Source of the DNA: Thermaerobacillus caldiproteolyticus
GTDB taxonomy: Bacteria > Bacillota > Bacilli > Bacillales > Anoxybacillaceae
Assembly: GCF_013761245.1 (NCBI RefSeq)
Contig: NZ_JACDUT010000001.1
Location: 186,001-250,000, forward strand
DNA length: 64,000 nt
Direction: 5' to 3'
In this document: positions 1-8,462 of the stretch, piece by piece
How positions within the stretch are numbered: position 1 is the stretch's first letter
Layout of the letters: each line of letters begins with the position of its first letter
Notes under the pieces: generated by a model
The model's database searches: none
Seen by the model: the letters and a program-made list of their open reading frames with translations, nothing else
What the model was told of the DNA's origin: nothing
Position numbers and translations under genes: made by a program

Positions 1-411
1 CGCCGGTTGCAATGTTACGGCATCCATGCCGGTAATTTCTTTTAAATGCTCTTGCAGATCATACATTAACTCAAGCGCTCCTTGTACCGTTTCTTCCGGC
101 TGAAGCGGATGAATATGCGCAAATCCAGGCAGGCGGGCGACGTTTTCGTTGATTTTCGGATTGTACTTCATCGTACAAGATCCGAGCGGATAAAAGCCGG
201 AATCGACGCCGTGATTACGCTTCGATAACGCGGTGTAATGGCGCATAATATCAAGTTCAGACACTTCCGGAAGTTCTGGTTCTTCCGTACGAATGTAATC
301 GGCTGGAATCACTTTCTCGATGTTCAGTTCAGGAACATCAAGTGCCGGCAAACTATAACCGATACGATCAGGTTTGCTGAGTTCGAAAATAAGTGGTTGA
401 TCTTTACGCAT
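1..411 (-). CDS. gcvPB: Glycine dehydrogenase (decarboxylating) subunit 2, partial
   Basis: This is the N-terminal 137 residues of the beta subunit of the glycine cleavage P-protein; the rest lies beyond the left edge. With GcvPA it decarboxylates glycine and passes the aminomethyl group to lipoyl-GcvH in the cytoplasm. The protein starts [16 protein letters not shown] and carries the family segment [14 protein letters not shown]. The PLP-binding lysine is further downstream in this subunit and is not visible. The ATG at 411 overlaps the gcvPA stop by 8 bases, so translation is probably coupled. It is the last visible gene of the gcvT-gcvPA-gcvPB operon. Confidence 0.95.
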   Translation of the reverse strand, partial: MRKDQPLIFELSKPDRIGYSLPALDVPELNIEKVIPADYIRTEEPELPEVSELDIMRHYTALSKRNHGVDSGFYPLGSCTMKYNPKINENVARLPGFAHIHPLQPEETVQGALELMYDLQEHLKEITGMDAVTLQPA

Positions 412-1750
412 GAATATCCCCCAATTCCTTCACAAGCGTGTCAATTTCTTCTTTTGTCCGCAATTCTGTTACCGCAATTAGCATATGGTTTTCCAGCTCC
501 GGATAATCGTGTCCGACATCGTATCCGCCGATAATCCCTTTTTCAAGCAGGCGCTTGTTGACTTCCTTGACAGGCTGATCAAGGCGGACAACGAACTCAT
601 TAAAGAACGGTCCCGTAAACGGCACGTCGAAGCCATGTTCAACCAACTGCGCTTTCGCATAATGCGCTTTTTGAATGTTCATCGTTGCCATTTCTTTTAC
701 GCCTTTTTTGCCGAGTGCTGTCATTGCAACAGAAGCAGCTAAAGCATTTAACGCTTGGTTGGAGCAAATATTCGATGTGGCTTTATCGCGGCGAATATGT
801 TGTTCACGCGCTTGCAGCGTTAAGACGAAACCGCGGCGTCCTTCTTCATCGGTCGTTTGGCCGACGAGGCGCCCCGGAATCTTTCGCATAAGCGCCGATT
901 TTACGGCAAAGTATCCGCAATGCGGTCCGCCAAATTGCGTTGGAATTCCGAAGACCTGAGCATCACCAACAACGATGTCTGCTCCAAACTTGCCCGGCGG
1001 GGTTAATATGCCAAGGGCAAGCGGATTGCTTGCGACAACGAACATGCTTTTTCCTGCATGAGCAATCAGTTCAATGTCTTTTAGCGGTTCAATTTGTCCG
1101 AAAAAGTTCGGATACTGGACAATAACACAGGCAACTTGGTCATCCATTTCGGCTTGTAACGCTTCAAGATCAGTCACACCGTTTTGAATTGGAAGCTCAA
1201 TGACTTCAAGCCCCGGTCCTTTCGCGTACGTCTTCACAACGTCGCGATATTCTGGATGAACGGCTTTCGATAGAAGCACTTTTTTCTTTTTCGTATGCGC
1301 TGTACTTAACAATGCCGCTTCGGCAAGCGCGGTACCGCCATCGTACATCGAAGAGTTGGCGACATCCATTCCCGTCAATTCACAAATCATCGTTTGGAAT
1401 TCAAAAATCGCTTGCAATTCCCCTTGTGAAATTTCCGGCTGATACGGTGTATAGGCTGTATAAAATTCCGAACGGGAAATAACATGGTCGACAATGATAG
1501 GAATGTAGTGATCGTATACTCCTGCGCCAAGAAACGAAGTATAACGTTTAATGTCGGCATTTTTTGCAGCAAGTGCTGTTAACTCCTTCATTAATTCCGG
1601 TTCTGATTTCGCTTTTTTAATATGATAGTCACGATTAAAGCGCACGCTTTCTGGAATATCGGAAAACAGTTCATCTATCGAGTCAACGCCAATTACTTTC
1701 AGCATCTCTTGTTTATCTTCTTCCGTCATCGGCAAATAACGATGAAGCAT
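404..1750 (-). CDS. gcvPA: Glycine dehydrogenase (decarboxylating) subunit 1
   Basis: The 448-residue alpha subunit of the two-subunit P-protein, full length for the family. It corresponds to the N-terminal half of the single-chain enzyme and forms the heterotetramer with GcvPB. Family segments include [12 protein letters not shown] near residue 75, [11 protein letters not shown] near 100 and the glycine-rich [15 protein letters not shown] near 270. It lacks the PLP lysine, as expected because that residue is in GcvPB. An AAGGAGAG ribosome site precedes the ATG. It lies 21 bases after gcvT in the same operon and shares the glycine riboswitch upstream. Confidence 0.97.
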   Translation of the reverse strand: MLHRYLPMTEEDKQEMLKVIGVDSIDELFSDIPESVRFNRDYHIKKAKSEPELMKELTALAAKNADIKRYTSFLGAGVYDHYIPIIVDHVISRSEFYTAYTPYQPEISQGELQAIFEFQTMICELTGMDVANSSMYDGGTALAEAALLSTAHTKKKKVLLSKAVHPEYRDVVKTYAKGPGLEVIELPIQNGVTDLEALQAEMDDQVACVIVQYPNFFGQIEPLKDIELIAHAGKSMFVVASNPLALGILTPPGKFGADIVVGDAQVFGIPTQFGGPHCGYFAVKSALMRKIPGRLVGQTTDEEGRRGFVLTLQAREQHIRRDKATSNICSNQALNALAASVAMTALGKKGVKEMATMNIQKAHYAKAQLVEHGFDVPFTGPFFNEFVVRLDQPVKEVNKRLLEKGIIGGYDVGHDYPELENHMLIAVTELRTKEEIDTLVKELGDIHA

Positions 1751-1771
1751 AGCACATTCTCTCCTTTTCCT

Positions 1772-2866
1772 TTATTTCGCACGCTTATAAAATGGTGTCT
1801 CCACCACTTTCGCTTTTAAGCGTCTGCCGCGAATATCAACTTCCACTTCGGTATCAAGAGTTGAAAATTCCGTTTTAATTAATGCTAATCCAATGTTTTT
1901 CTTCAATGTCGGCGATTGTGTTCCTGTAGTAATAACACCGATTTCCTCATCTCCGGAAAATACTTGATATCCATGACGCGGAATGCCTTTGTCGATCATT
2001 TCAATGCCAACTAACTTCCGTAGTGTTCCTTCTTCTTTTTGTTTTTTCAATACATCTTTGCCAATAAAATCAACTTCCTTATTCGTTTTGACGGCAAAGC
2101 CAAGCCCTGCCTCAATCGGTGTGATGTCTTTAGAAAGTTCTTGACCATAAAGCGGGAGTGTCGCTTCAAAGCGAAGCGTATCGCGCGCACCAAGCCCACA
2201 CGGAAGGACGCCTTCTTCCTTTCCCGCTTCTAAAATCGCCTTCCAAAGCGTTACTGCATCTCCAGCTCGGCAATAAATTTCAAAACCGTCTTCCCCCGTA
2301 TATCCAGTTCGGGAAACGAGCGACTTAACACCTTGAAACTCAACGTCATCTCTAAATCCGAAAAACTTGATTTGTGATAAATCAACCTCAGTCAGCTTTT
2401 GTAATACGTGTTCCGCAAGCGGTCCTTGCAAAGCAAGCTGAGCAATTTCCGTGGAAATGTTGACAAGCTCGACGTCACCGAATGCGTGCTGGTTAAGCCA
2501 CTCAAAATCTTTTTCGATATTGGCCGCATTGACGACAAGAAGATAGTAGTCATCTGCTTTTTTATAAATTAATAAATCATCAACCGTCCCGCCGTTTTCG
2601 TAACACATGAGGGTATATTGAGCACGGCCCTCTGTTAATTTGGCGACATCGTTCGTCATCACTTTTTGCAAAAAAGCAAAGCTGTCGCTCCCTTTTACTT
2701 CAATTTCTCCCATATGAGATACGTCAAACAAACCGGCTCGTGTACGTACTGCTTCATGTTCTTCTTTAATGCTGGAAAATTGAACGGGCAGCTCCCATCC
2801 GCCAAAATCGATCGTCTTTGCACCGTATCTCGCATACACAGAAAACAAAGGTGTGCGTTTTAACAT
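1772..2866 (-). CDS. gcvT: Aminomethyltransferase (glycine cleavage T-protein)
   Basis: A 364-residue T-protein that moves the methylene group from aminomethyl-lipoyl-GcvH to tetrahydrofolate and releases ammonia. Visible family segments are [14 protein letters not shown] near the N-terminus, the folate-site segment [12 protein letters not shown] near residue 90, and [14 protein letters not shown] near 190. I chose the ATG at 2866 ([11 protein letters not shown]) because GGAGG lies a normal distance upstream; an in-frame start six codons earlier would put the ribosome site inside the gene. It is the first gene of the gcv operon, and the riboswitch leader ends about 25 bases before it. Confidence 0.97.
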   Translation of the reverse strand: MLKRTPLFSVYARYGAKTIDFGGWELPVQFSSIKEEHEAVRTRAGLFDVSHMGEIEVKGSDSFAFLQKVMTNDVAKLTEGRAQYTLMCYENGGTVDDLLIYKKADDYYLLVVNAANIEKDFEWLNQHAFGDVELVNISTEIAQLALQGPLAEHVLQKLTEVDLSQIKFFGFRDDVEFQGVKSLVSRTGYTGEDGFEIYCRAGDAVTLWKAILEAGKEEGVLPCGLGARDTLRFEATLPLYGQELSKDITPIEAGLGFAVKTNKEVDFIGKDVLKKQKEEGTLRKLVGIEMIDKGIPRHGYQVFSGDEEIGVITTGTQSPTLKKNIGLALIKTEFSTLDTEVEVDIRGRRLKAKVVETPFYKRAK

Positions 2867-2897
2867 ACGTTTTCCTCCTGTCATGAGTCAATAAAAA

Positions 2898-2940
2898 AGG
2901 ACAGACTACCCCCATATGCGTTAATGAAGGTCTCTGTCCT
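2898..2940 (-). terminator. Expression-platform terminator of the glycine riboswitch
   Basis: An 8-bp stem (AGGACAGA with TCTGTCCT, at 2933-2940 and 2898-2905) is followed on the minus strand by a T run at 2892-2898, just before gcvT. One arm abuts the end of the second aptamer, so it can plausibly compete with aptamer folding. In known gcvT riboswitches glycine binding prevents termination; applying that here is inference. Confidence 0.75.
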
Positions 2941-3112
2941 AGCACCTGAAAGTTTCCCTATTTCATAATAGGTTTCCTCTTGGGTGGTTCACGAACGTAA
3001 ACACTCTCCAGAGATGCGTCAAACAAGAGTCTTTTTGCCTGAGAGATTCGCGTCTTCCGCTTGCTCCTTCGGCGCTACATCAACGTAGTCTCTCCCCTTG
3101 TTCTCATTCGCC
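2941..3112 (-). promoter_or_regulatory. Tandem glycine riboswitch (gcvT leader)
   Basis: Read on the minus strand the leader holds two consecutive glycine-aptamer cores. The first runs from about 3112 to 3022 (GGGGAGAGACT, then GAATCTCTCAGGCAAAAAGA). The second runs from about 3021 to 2941 (CTCTGGAGAGTG, then GAAACTTTCAGGTGCTAGGA). The pattern TCTCAGGCAAAA / TTTCAGGT is diagnostic of the two-aptamer glycine riboswitch found ahead of gcvT operons in Bacilli. It is followed by an intrinsic terminator and then the gcvT ribosome site. The expected effect is that glycine switches the degradation operon on. Confidence 0.93.
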
Positions 3113-3351
3113 GATATATAATTTTCAAGAAAATGGGTACACTATGTAAAGCATAGCGTAATAATTTTTTTAACTTTCTAATTTATTATTATACTACCAT
3201 TAATGAACGGATAAGAGCAACAAAAATATGTGAAAAAAACAAAAAATAAACGAACTTTTTATTGTTATTTTTATACAATCATTAGTTAAATAATGAACAT
3301 TTGAATTAATTAAAAATATAATGTTCGTTAATATAAAGGAGATGGTTGACC

Positions 3352-5019
3352 ATGATCGATATAGAATTTGATACATCTTGGAAGAAAGGATTTCTTGAAC
3401 GAGTTGAGAAAGATGGACCTTGGACAAGCTGGGAGCTATATCAATTGTCTTTAGAAGCAGCAACACATTTAAGCGTTCCCGATTTCGATGGCTTGCAAGC
3501 TCCGAAACATTTACCACACCTTACACCACTTCCACATCAACTGGAGGTCGCTAGACAAGTCGTTGAAAAAATGAACGGAAAAGCCATTTTGGCTGATGAA
3601 GTCGGGCTTGGAAAGACGATCGAAGCGGGGTTGATTTTGAAAGAATATATGATTCGTGGTCTTGTTAAAAAAGTACTTATTCTTGTGCCTGCCTCTCTCG
3701 TATCACAATGGGCGATGGAGCTAAATGAAAAATTCTTTATTCCTGCCGTACAGCAGAAAAAAAGCTACGTATGGGAGCAGTGTGATGTTGTCGTGTCATC
3801 CATTGATACAGCGAAAAAGAGTCCGCACCGTGAAATCATTTATCAACAACAATACGATATGGTCATTATTGATGAAGCCCATAAACTGAAAAACAATAAG
3901 ACAAAAAACTATGAGTTTGTACAAAATTTGAAAAAGAAATTTTGTTTATTGTTGACAGCAACACCGATCCAAAATCGAATCGAAGAAATTTTTAACCTCG
4001 TTTCACTATTAAAGCCCGGACATTTAGGAAATGCGGCGTATTTTACAGAAATGTATGAAAAAAAACGGTCATTGCAAACAGATGAGCATTTAAAAGCGCT
4101 TGTCAATAAAGTGATGATTCGCAATCGACGTGCTGATACAGGCATCGAATGGTCAAAGCGACACGTTGAGACAGTGATGATTGAGTTTTCCAACGAAGAA
4201 CGCGAACTATATAACGCCGTCCAAGCTTTGAAATACTATGATACAAAATCGTTAGGTAGTCAATTTTCGCTTATTACGATGCTTCGCGAAGCATGCAGCA
4301 GCCGCGAAGCGCTATTTCTCACCCTCAAAAATATGATGGACAAATATGACGGAGATGCTCCTGCCTACTTTCAAGAACTACTAGAAAAAATGAATGCAGT
4401 CACCACAAATTCCAAAGCCGAAAAAGCGCTAGAGCTCATTCAAAACATTAATGATAAAGTCATTATTTTTACGGAATATCGCGCAACTCAGCTTTATTTG
4501 CAGTGGTTTTTAAAACAGCAGGGCATTTCGTCCGTTCCGTTTCGCGGCGGGTTTAAACGCGGAAAAAAAGACTGGATGAAAGAATTGTTTAAAAGCCGTG
4601 CTCAAGTTCTCATCGCTACTGAAGCAGGAGGCGAGGGCATTAACTTGCAATTTTGTCACCATGTCATTAATTATGATTTACCTTGGAATCCAATGCGCCT
4701 TGAACAACGGATCGGTCGTGTACACCGATTAGGACAGATGAACGATGTCCATATTTATAATTTTGCCGTTAAGGATACGATCGAGGAACACATGTTAAAA
4801 CTGCTTTATGAAAAAATTCACTTATTTGAACGAGTCGTTGGCGAATTAGACGATATTTTAGCGAAAATGAATATGAATGATTTTGAAGACTACTTACATG
4901 ACATTTTCTTCCACTCGCGCAGTGAAGGAGAAATGAAAATTAAAATAGAAAATTTAACAGCCATGATTGATTTTGCCGATCAGCTCGCAAAAGGTGGGGA
5001 ACATTATGCAGCAACATGA
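3352..5019 (+). CDS. yqhH: SNF2-family DEAD/DEAH helicase YqhH
   Basis: A 555-residue SWI2/SNF2-type ATPase, the counterpart of B. subtilis YqhH. Motifs in order: Walker A segment ADEVGLGKTIEAG near residue 85, DEAH box IIDEAHKLK near 175, LLTATPIQN near 200, and the C-terminal helicase segment QRIGRVHRLGQ near 455. Its substrate is unknown; the family acts on nucleic acid or nucleoprotein. I chose the ATG at 3352 because AGGAG at 3337-3341 is spaced 10 bases from it; a TTG six bases upstream would be too close. It overlaps yqhG by 14 bases. It is divergent from the gcv operon, as in B. subtilis. Confidence 0.9.
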   Translation: MIDIEFDTSWKKGFLERVEKDGPWTSWELYQLSLEAATHLSVPDFDGLQAPKHLPHLTPLPHQLEVARQVVEKMNGKAILADEVGLGKTIEAGLILKEYMIRGLVKKVLILVPASLVSQWAMELNEKFFIPAVQQKKSYVWEQCDVVVSSIDTAKKSPHREIIYQQQYDMVIIDEAHKLKNNKTKNYEFVQNLKKKFCLLLTATPIQNRIEEIFNLVSLLKPGHLGNAAYFTEMYEKKRSLQTDEHLKALVNKVMIRNRRADTGIEWSKRHVETVMIEFSNEERELYNAVQALKYYDTKSLGSQFSLITMLREACSSREALFLTLKNMMDKYDGDAPAYFQELLEKMNAVTTNSKAEKALELIQNINDKVIIFTEYRATQLYLQWFLKQQGISSVPFRGGFKRGKKDWMKELFKSRAQVLIATEAGGEGINLQFCHHVINYDLPWNPMRLEQRIGRVHRLGQMNDVHIYNFAVKDTIEEHMLKLLYEKIHLFERVVGELDDILAKMNMNDFEDYLHDIFFHSRSEGEMKIKIENLTAMIDFADQLAKGGEHYAAT

Positions 5020-5797
5020 GATTCATCATTTTCTTGAACGATATTTTCAAGCCAATGAATGTGACATCGTCGAAAACGACGAAGGATATATGACCGTTCA
5101 ACTATCTATTGAGTTGGATAAAGAGCTAATGAACCGTCCATTTTATTGGCACTACATTGAACGAACGGGTGGAACCCCTGCACCGATGAAATTGACGCTC
5201 ATCACAAAACAAACGGAAAAAACAAGCTCTCTTGATGGAGAACGTCTACACTTCGGTTCGCCACGGTTACATCAAATTTTTCAATCGGCACAAAAACGCG
5301 GCAGCTATATTCGCCTATACGAACAAATAACAGCCTCGGGTCAATCATTTGTTCCGCTTCATCCATGGCTTGGATTGAATGTAAAAATTTCGTATCAATG
5401 CGACCGAAAGCGAGATCAACTGCTATCGCTCGGAGTTCATTTAATTAGCGGAACCATTGTCGAACAATTTCAAGAACGATTGCAGCAGCTTGTTCTTACT
5501 CCCAAAATACCTGATTACTGCTTTACAATCTCCCCGCTCATTAAACCGCAAAGCGGACTGGGGCGTTTAGAGCAATATATCAAACATCGTATTGAACAGG
5601 ATGATCACGCATGGGCAAAGGAAGCAAAAGAAAGATGGGACGAGGATTTAGCACTTCTCGACCATTTTTATGAGGATATGGAAGAAAAACCGGAATGCTA
5701 TTACATTGAAAAAGAAGCATTGGAGGAGCAATATAAGCCAAGAATTATTGTTTCCGTCATTAATGGCGGCCTATTTTATCTACAGCCGCGCTCTTAG
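5006..5797 (+). CDS. yqhG: YqhG family protein
   Basis: A 263-residue protein of the YqhG family, function unknown, always seen next to the helicase YqhH in related genomes. The chosen ATG at 5006 (MQQHEIHHF) follows AAGGTGGGG and lies inside the 3' end of yqhH, suggesting translational coupling and a shared role. No membrane segment or signal peptide is visible; the C-terminal third is rich in charged residues. In B. subtilis the sinI-sinR and tapA-sipW-tasA genes follow this locus; here yqzE and a decayed aroK follow instead. Confidence 0.85.
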   Translation: MQQHEIHHFLERYFQANECDIVENDEGYMTVQLSIELDKELMNRPFYWHYIERTGGTPAPMKLTLITKQTEKTSSLDGERLHFGSPRLHQIFQSAQKRGSYIRLYEQITASGQSFVPLHPWLGLNVKISYQCDRKRDQLLSLGVHLISGTIVEQFQERLQQLVLTPKIPDYCFTISPLIKPQSGLGRLEQYIKHRIEQDDHAWAKEAKERWDEDLALLDHFYEDMEEKPECYYIEKEALEEQYKPRIIVSVINGGLFYLQPRS

Positions 5798-5804
5798 AGA
5801 AAAA

Positions 5805-5838
5805 GAAGGGATATCTCCGCCAATGGAGATATCCCTTC
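5805..5838. terminator. Bidirectional intrinsic terminator between yqhG and yqzE
   Basis: A 14-bp perfect inverted repeat (GAAGGGATATCTCC / GGAGATATCCCTTC) with a 6-base loop, with T-rich sequence on the plus side and an A run (T run on the minus strand) on the other. It can end yqhH-yqhG from the left and yqzE/comG from the right. Confidence 0.85.
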
Positions 5839-5843
5839 AAGTT

Positions 5844-6023
5844 TTATGATTTTCGCCGAAACAACAGGCGAAGCGAAAACGGAATCATCCCGAACCACCG
5901 ATATAAAAGCGCTGGCTTTTCTTGTTTTCTCTGCACGCGTTTTTTCTTTCTCTCTTCTTTTGGTTGATCCATGTAAGTGACAAATTGTTGGGTGACAAAT
6001 TTCACATAATCGTTGGTCGACAT
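5844..6023 (-). CDS. yqzE: YqzE family small basic protein
   Basis: A 59-residue protein starting MSTNDYVKFVTQQFVTYMDQ and ending in FGMIPFSLRLLFRRKS. The middle is very rich in Lys, Arg and Glu (KEERKKKRVQRKQEK). It matches YqzE, found directly downstream of comGG in B. subtilis. Function is unknown. It probably belongs to the end of the comG transcript, but here a decayed aroK copy separates it from comGG. The ATG at 6023 is preceded by GAGGATGGTG. Confidence 0.85.
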   Translation of the reverse strand: MSTNDYVKFVTQQFVTYMDQPKEERKKKRVQRKQEKPALLYRWFGMIPFSLRLLFRRKS

Positions 6024-6048
6024 CGATTGTCACCATCCTCTTTTTTCA

Positions 6049-6534
6049 CTAGTATTTCCATATCATTTTGTTTTCAATCACTGTAACGATTTCATCCACA
6101 TCCACAATGTGGTCAATTGACTTTCCTGTCGTATCAATGATATGATGCGCTTTCTCATAATAACGTAGGCGCTTTTTTCATAACACCTGAAGCTCTCTCT
6201 GATGATGTTGTGTAAGTAACGGACTTATCTCATCGCCGGCAAGCCTTCGCATAAGTTCTTCCCATTCACATGCAAAATGCCTGTTTGTTTTATCCAACCG
6301 CAATTGTCTTTGAAGTGAAGATGCCTCCGCCTCTGTTGTCACAATGATTTTTATCAGACGGCAACCTTCGTAAAAACTTCTTTTTCATACGACAAAATGC
6401 CTCACCGTCTTTGGCGAAACTGCGTTTAATCGGTTTTCCAGCACCCTCTTTAATATATTAACTGGTATGAATGATCTGTATTGTAAACGCCCGAATTATT
6501 TTCCATGTCCCCATAAAAAATGCGCTTCACCCAT
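6049..6534 (-). pseudogene. aroK: Decayed shikimate kinase gene (aroK)
   Basis: Between comGG and yqzE the minus strand holds a shikimate kinase gene broken by frameshifts and stops. The C-terminal piece reads RLRYYEKAHHIIDTTGKSI followed by DHIVDVDEI and ends at 6049. A middle piece reads GAGKPIKRSFAKDGEAFC, matching the family segment AGKTIPDIFxxxGExxFR. Near the start FFMGTWK stands where the P-loop FMGTGK belongs. An ATG at 6534 follows GAGG. The total span is close to a normal aroK length of about 170 codons, so decay is by small lesions rather than a large deletion. The enzyme would phosphorylate shikimate for chorismate synthesis; this copy cannot. Confidence 0.75.
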
Positions 6535-6586
6535 CGTTCCTCATTTTTTTATCAAACATACTATATCCATTGTTGATTTAAACCAT

Positions 6587-6973
6587 TTAATATTTCTCTT
6601 TCCATTCGATTAATTCAAGTTCTGGAAGAGAAATAATGCACTCAGCACCATAGTGAATTCCATCATGGGAAGTGGCAAAAATTGTTACTTTCATCTCATG
6701 TTCGCTCATCTGCTTCCACTCGTAATTCGCTACTCCATTCGGATACGTCAATGTTCCTCTATTTGACGTATCTGTTGGCCACATCACTGCTAGCTGTCTT
6801 TTCACGTCGGTTACCGCCATTTGCATCACGGAATCGACCTCATACGATTGCTGTTCATATTTCGCCATTTCCGTTTCCGTTTTATATAATTCGAGCATAC
6901 GAACAAAAGTGAAAAGAAAAAGAAACGAGACAAGCATCGTGATAGGGAAAATCATTCCTTTTTCATTTTTCAT
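6587..6973 (-). CDS. comGG: Competence pseudopilus protein ComGG
   Basis: The 128-residue last protein of the comG operon, a minor pseudopilin-like component of the DNA-uptake pseudopilus. It has an N-terminal hydrophobic segment (MIFPITMLVSFLFLFTF, residues 7-23) after a short basic-acidic leader (MKNEKG) and a hydrophilic outer domain. The leader lacks a perfect type-IV prepilin site, as is usual for ComGG. Its ATG overlaps the comGF stop as ATGA at 6970-6973, indicating coupling. Confidence 0.85.
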   Translation of the reverse strand: MKNEKGMIFPITMLVSFLFLFTFVRMLELYKTETEMAKYEQQSYEVDSVMQMAVTDVKRQLAVMWPTDTSNRGTLTYPNGVANYEWKQMSEHEMKVTIFATSHDGIHYGAECIISLPELELIEWKEKY

Positions 6974-7410
6974 TGTTCCTTCACCTGAATAGAAAAAAAT
7001 GTTGTAACAAACGCTTCATAACGCTTTCCTTCCATAGTGGTCATGGCAACGCGGACACCATTATTTGTCGCTTCATATTGCACATTGGAAATCGATTGTA
7101 AGACAATTTCGTTTCCGCGGCCATTGACCCGTCTTCGCAAGGATTGTCCGTATTTTTCAAAGCTTACTTGCTCTCCTGCCTGCTTATACAATATTAATGT
7201 TGTTCCATTGCATTCCAACTGTCTCGATTCGCGAACTTCATTTTTCAATTGTTGAACAAATAATTGCCATTCCAATCGTTGAGAACTTCCGCGTTCACTT
7301 TTTAACCAATGTATATCTAATAAAGACGGAAGGAAAGCAACGACAAGCAAGACGATCGATAACGTCATGATCATCTCGATAAACGTAAAACCTTGATTTC
7401 GCTTTTTCAT
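6970..7410 (-). CDS. comGF: Competence pseudopilin ComGF
   Basis: A 146-residue minor pseudopilin of the competence system. The prepilin motif MKKRNQG / FTFIEMIMTLSIV is intact, with Glu five residues after the predicted ComC cleavage site, followed by a hydrophobic helix. The start at 7410 overlaps the comGE stop as ATGA. A longer in-frame reading upstream lies inside comGE and lacks a ribosome site. Confidence 0.88.
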   Translation of the reverse strand: MKKRNQGFTFIEMIMTLSIVLLVVAFLPSLLDIHWLKSERGSSQRLEWQLFVQQLKNEVRESRQLECNGTTLILYKQAGEQVSFEKYGQSLRRRVNGRGNEIVLQSISNVQYEATNNGVRVAMTTMEGKRYEAFVTTFFSIQVKEQ

Positions 7411-7736
7411 CGTTTGGCATACCCACACCTTTCCATATTGCGACCAACATAATCTTGCCAATGCACACACGCTTTCCGCATGCCTTCCTCTTCGCTATTC
7501 CACTGGATGACATAAGTAATTCGACCGTCTGTGACGGTTTTTTCTCCTTGCTCTTCATCTTCTTGCTCACGTAAAGCGGCTTGTAATAATTGTTGCGCTC
7601 TACTTTTTAGCACTGTGTTTTCGCGTTCAATCATGATGTGGGTAAAAGACGGCAATAAAAAAGCGGTCACGAAAAGTAAAAGGGCTAATGAGACGAGAGC
7701 TTCGATGAACGTAAATCCACTACATTTTTTGGACAT
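7407..7736 (-). CDS. comGE: Competence pseudopilin ComGE
   Basis: A 109-residue minor pseudopilin. The N-terminus MSKKCSG / FTFIEALVSLALLLF is a type-IV prepilin signal followed by the transmembrane helix. The ATG at 7736 follows GGGAGG by four bases; an in-frame TTG six codons upstream precedes that ribosome site and is unlikely. It overlaps the end of comGD and couples to comGF through ATGA. Confidence 0.87.
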   Translation of the reverse strand: MSKKCSGFTFIEALVSLALLLFVTAFLLPSFTHIMIERENTVLKSRAQQLLQAALREQEDEEQGEKTVTDGRITYVIQWNSEEEGMRKACVHWQDYVGRNMERCGYAKR

Positions 7737-8166
7737 AAAACCTCCCTTTTCCAAGTAAAAATACGATTTTGTATCCCCTCGTATTGTTTTTAATGAATAC
7801 CGTCCCTGCTTTATTCACATTTCCATTCGCTAAAAAAGCGAGAGGCATCTGTAGAGTGGCCAATTCAAAGATCCATTTATCCGGAAGAGATCGCTCGATT
7901 AAAACTCGTTGACGCTCACCCATTTCAATGATGTGATAGTGCGCTTGCCCTTGGTCAAAGATGACCTGCACAGCCGTTTTGTGAGCCATTGCATATTGCT
8001 GCGCGTACAATATATCTTCCGTCAATTGCTCAATCATATAGTTTTCTCTTTTTACCTCCGCTACCTTTTCGATATGAGGAATGCTGAGAGCGGTGAACAC
8101 GCTGATGATCATTAATACAAGAAGCATTTCGATGAGGGTAAATCCGTTTTTACGAACCACTTTCAC
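7720..8166 (-). CDS. comGD: Competence pseudopilin ComGD
   Basis: A 148-residue pseudopilin with prepilin motif KNG / FTLIEMLLVLMIISVFTAL near residues 7-25. The start is GTG at 8166, with GGGGAA about six bases upstream; a second GTG follows two codons later. It overlaps comGC by 17 bases. It is processed by the prepilin peptidase ComC and assembled with ComGC. Confidence 0.88.
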   Translation of the reverse strand: MKVVRKNGFTLIEMLLVLMIISVFTALSIPHIEKVAEVKRENYMIEQLTEDILYAQQYAMAHKTAVQVIFDQGQAHYHIIEMGERQRVLIERSLPDKWIFELATLQMPLAFLANGNVNKAGTVFIKNNTRGYKIVFLLGKGRFYVQKM

Positions 8167-8446
8167 TTACTTCCCCGTTGCTATCGATTTGAATTTTATG
8201 ACCATTTGGGCATTGATTCGATTTAATATACTTTTCATCGACGAGTTGTTGTAATGTAGGAATCGCATTTTTCTCCATCTCATAGGCCTTGACTTGGGCT
8301 TGAACTGTTTTGATAAACGCTTCGCACCCTTTATTATTAATCATGCTGTTATGCTTCGTGACATTCGGAATCGTAATGAGCAATAGAACGGAAATGACCA
8401 TTAACACGATTAACATCTCTATCAACGTAAATCCTTTTTCGTTCAT
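8150..8446 (-). CDS. comGC: Major competence pseudopilin ComGC
   Basis: A 98-residue major pseudopilin, the main subunit of the transformation pseudopilus that brings DNA across the cell wall. The prepilin site is MNEKG / FTLIEMLIVLMVISV. Two cysteines in the outer domain (KGCEAF and NQCPNG) match the pair that forms an intramolecular disulfide in ComGC. Translation is coupled to comGD by overlap. Confidence 0.93.
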   Translation of the reverse strand: MNEKGFTLIEMLIVLMVISVLLLITIPNVTKHNSMINNKGCEAFIKTVQAQVKAYEMEKNAIPTLQQLVDEKYIKSNQCPNGHKIQIDSNGEVSESGS

Positions 8447-8462
8447 TCATGATCCCTCCATG

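Noticed and set aside
5794-6036. 80-residue frame overlapping yqzE
   Set aside because: It is the wrong frame of yqzE; the 59-residue frame from 6023 matches YqzE fully.
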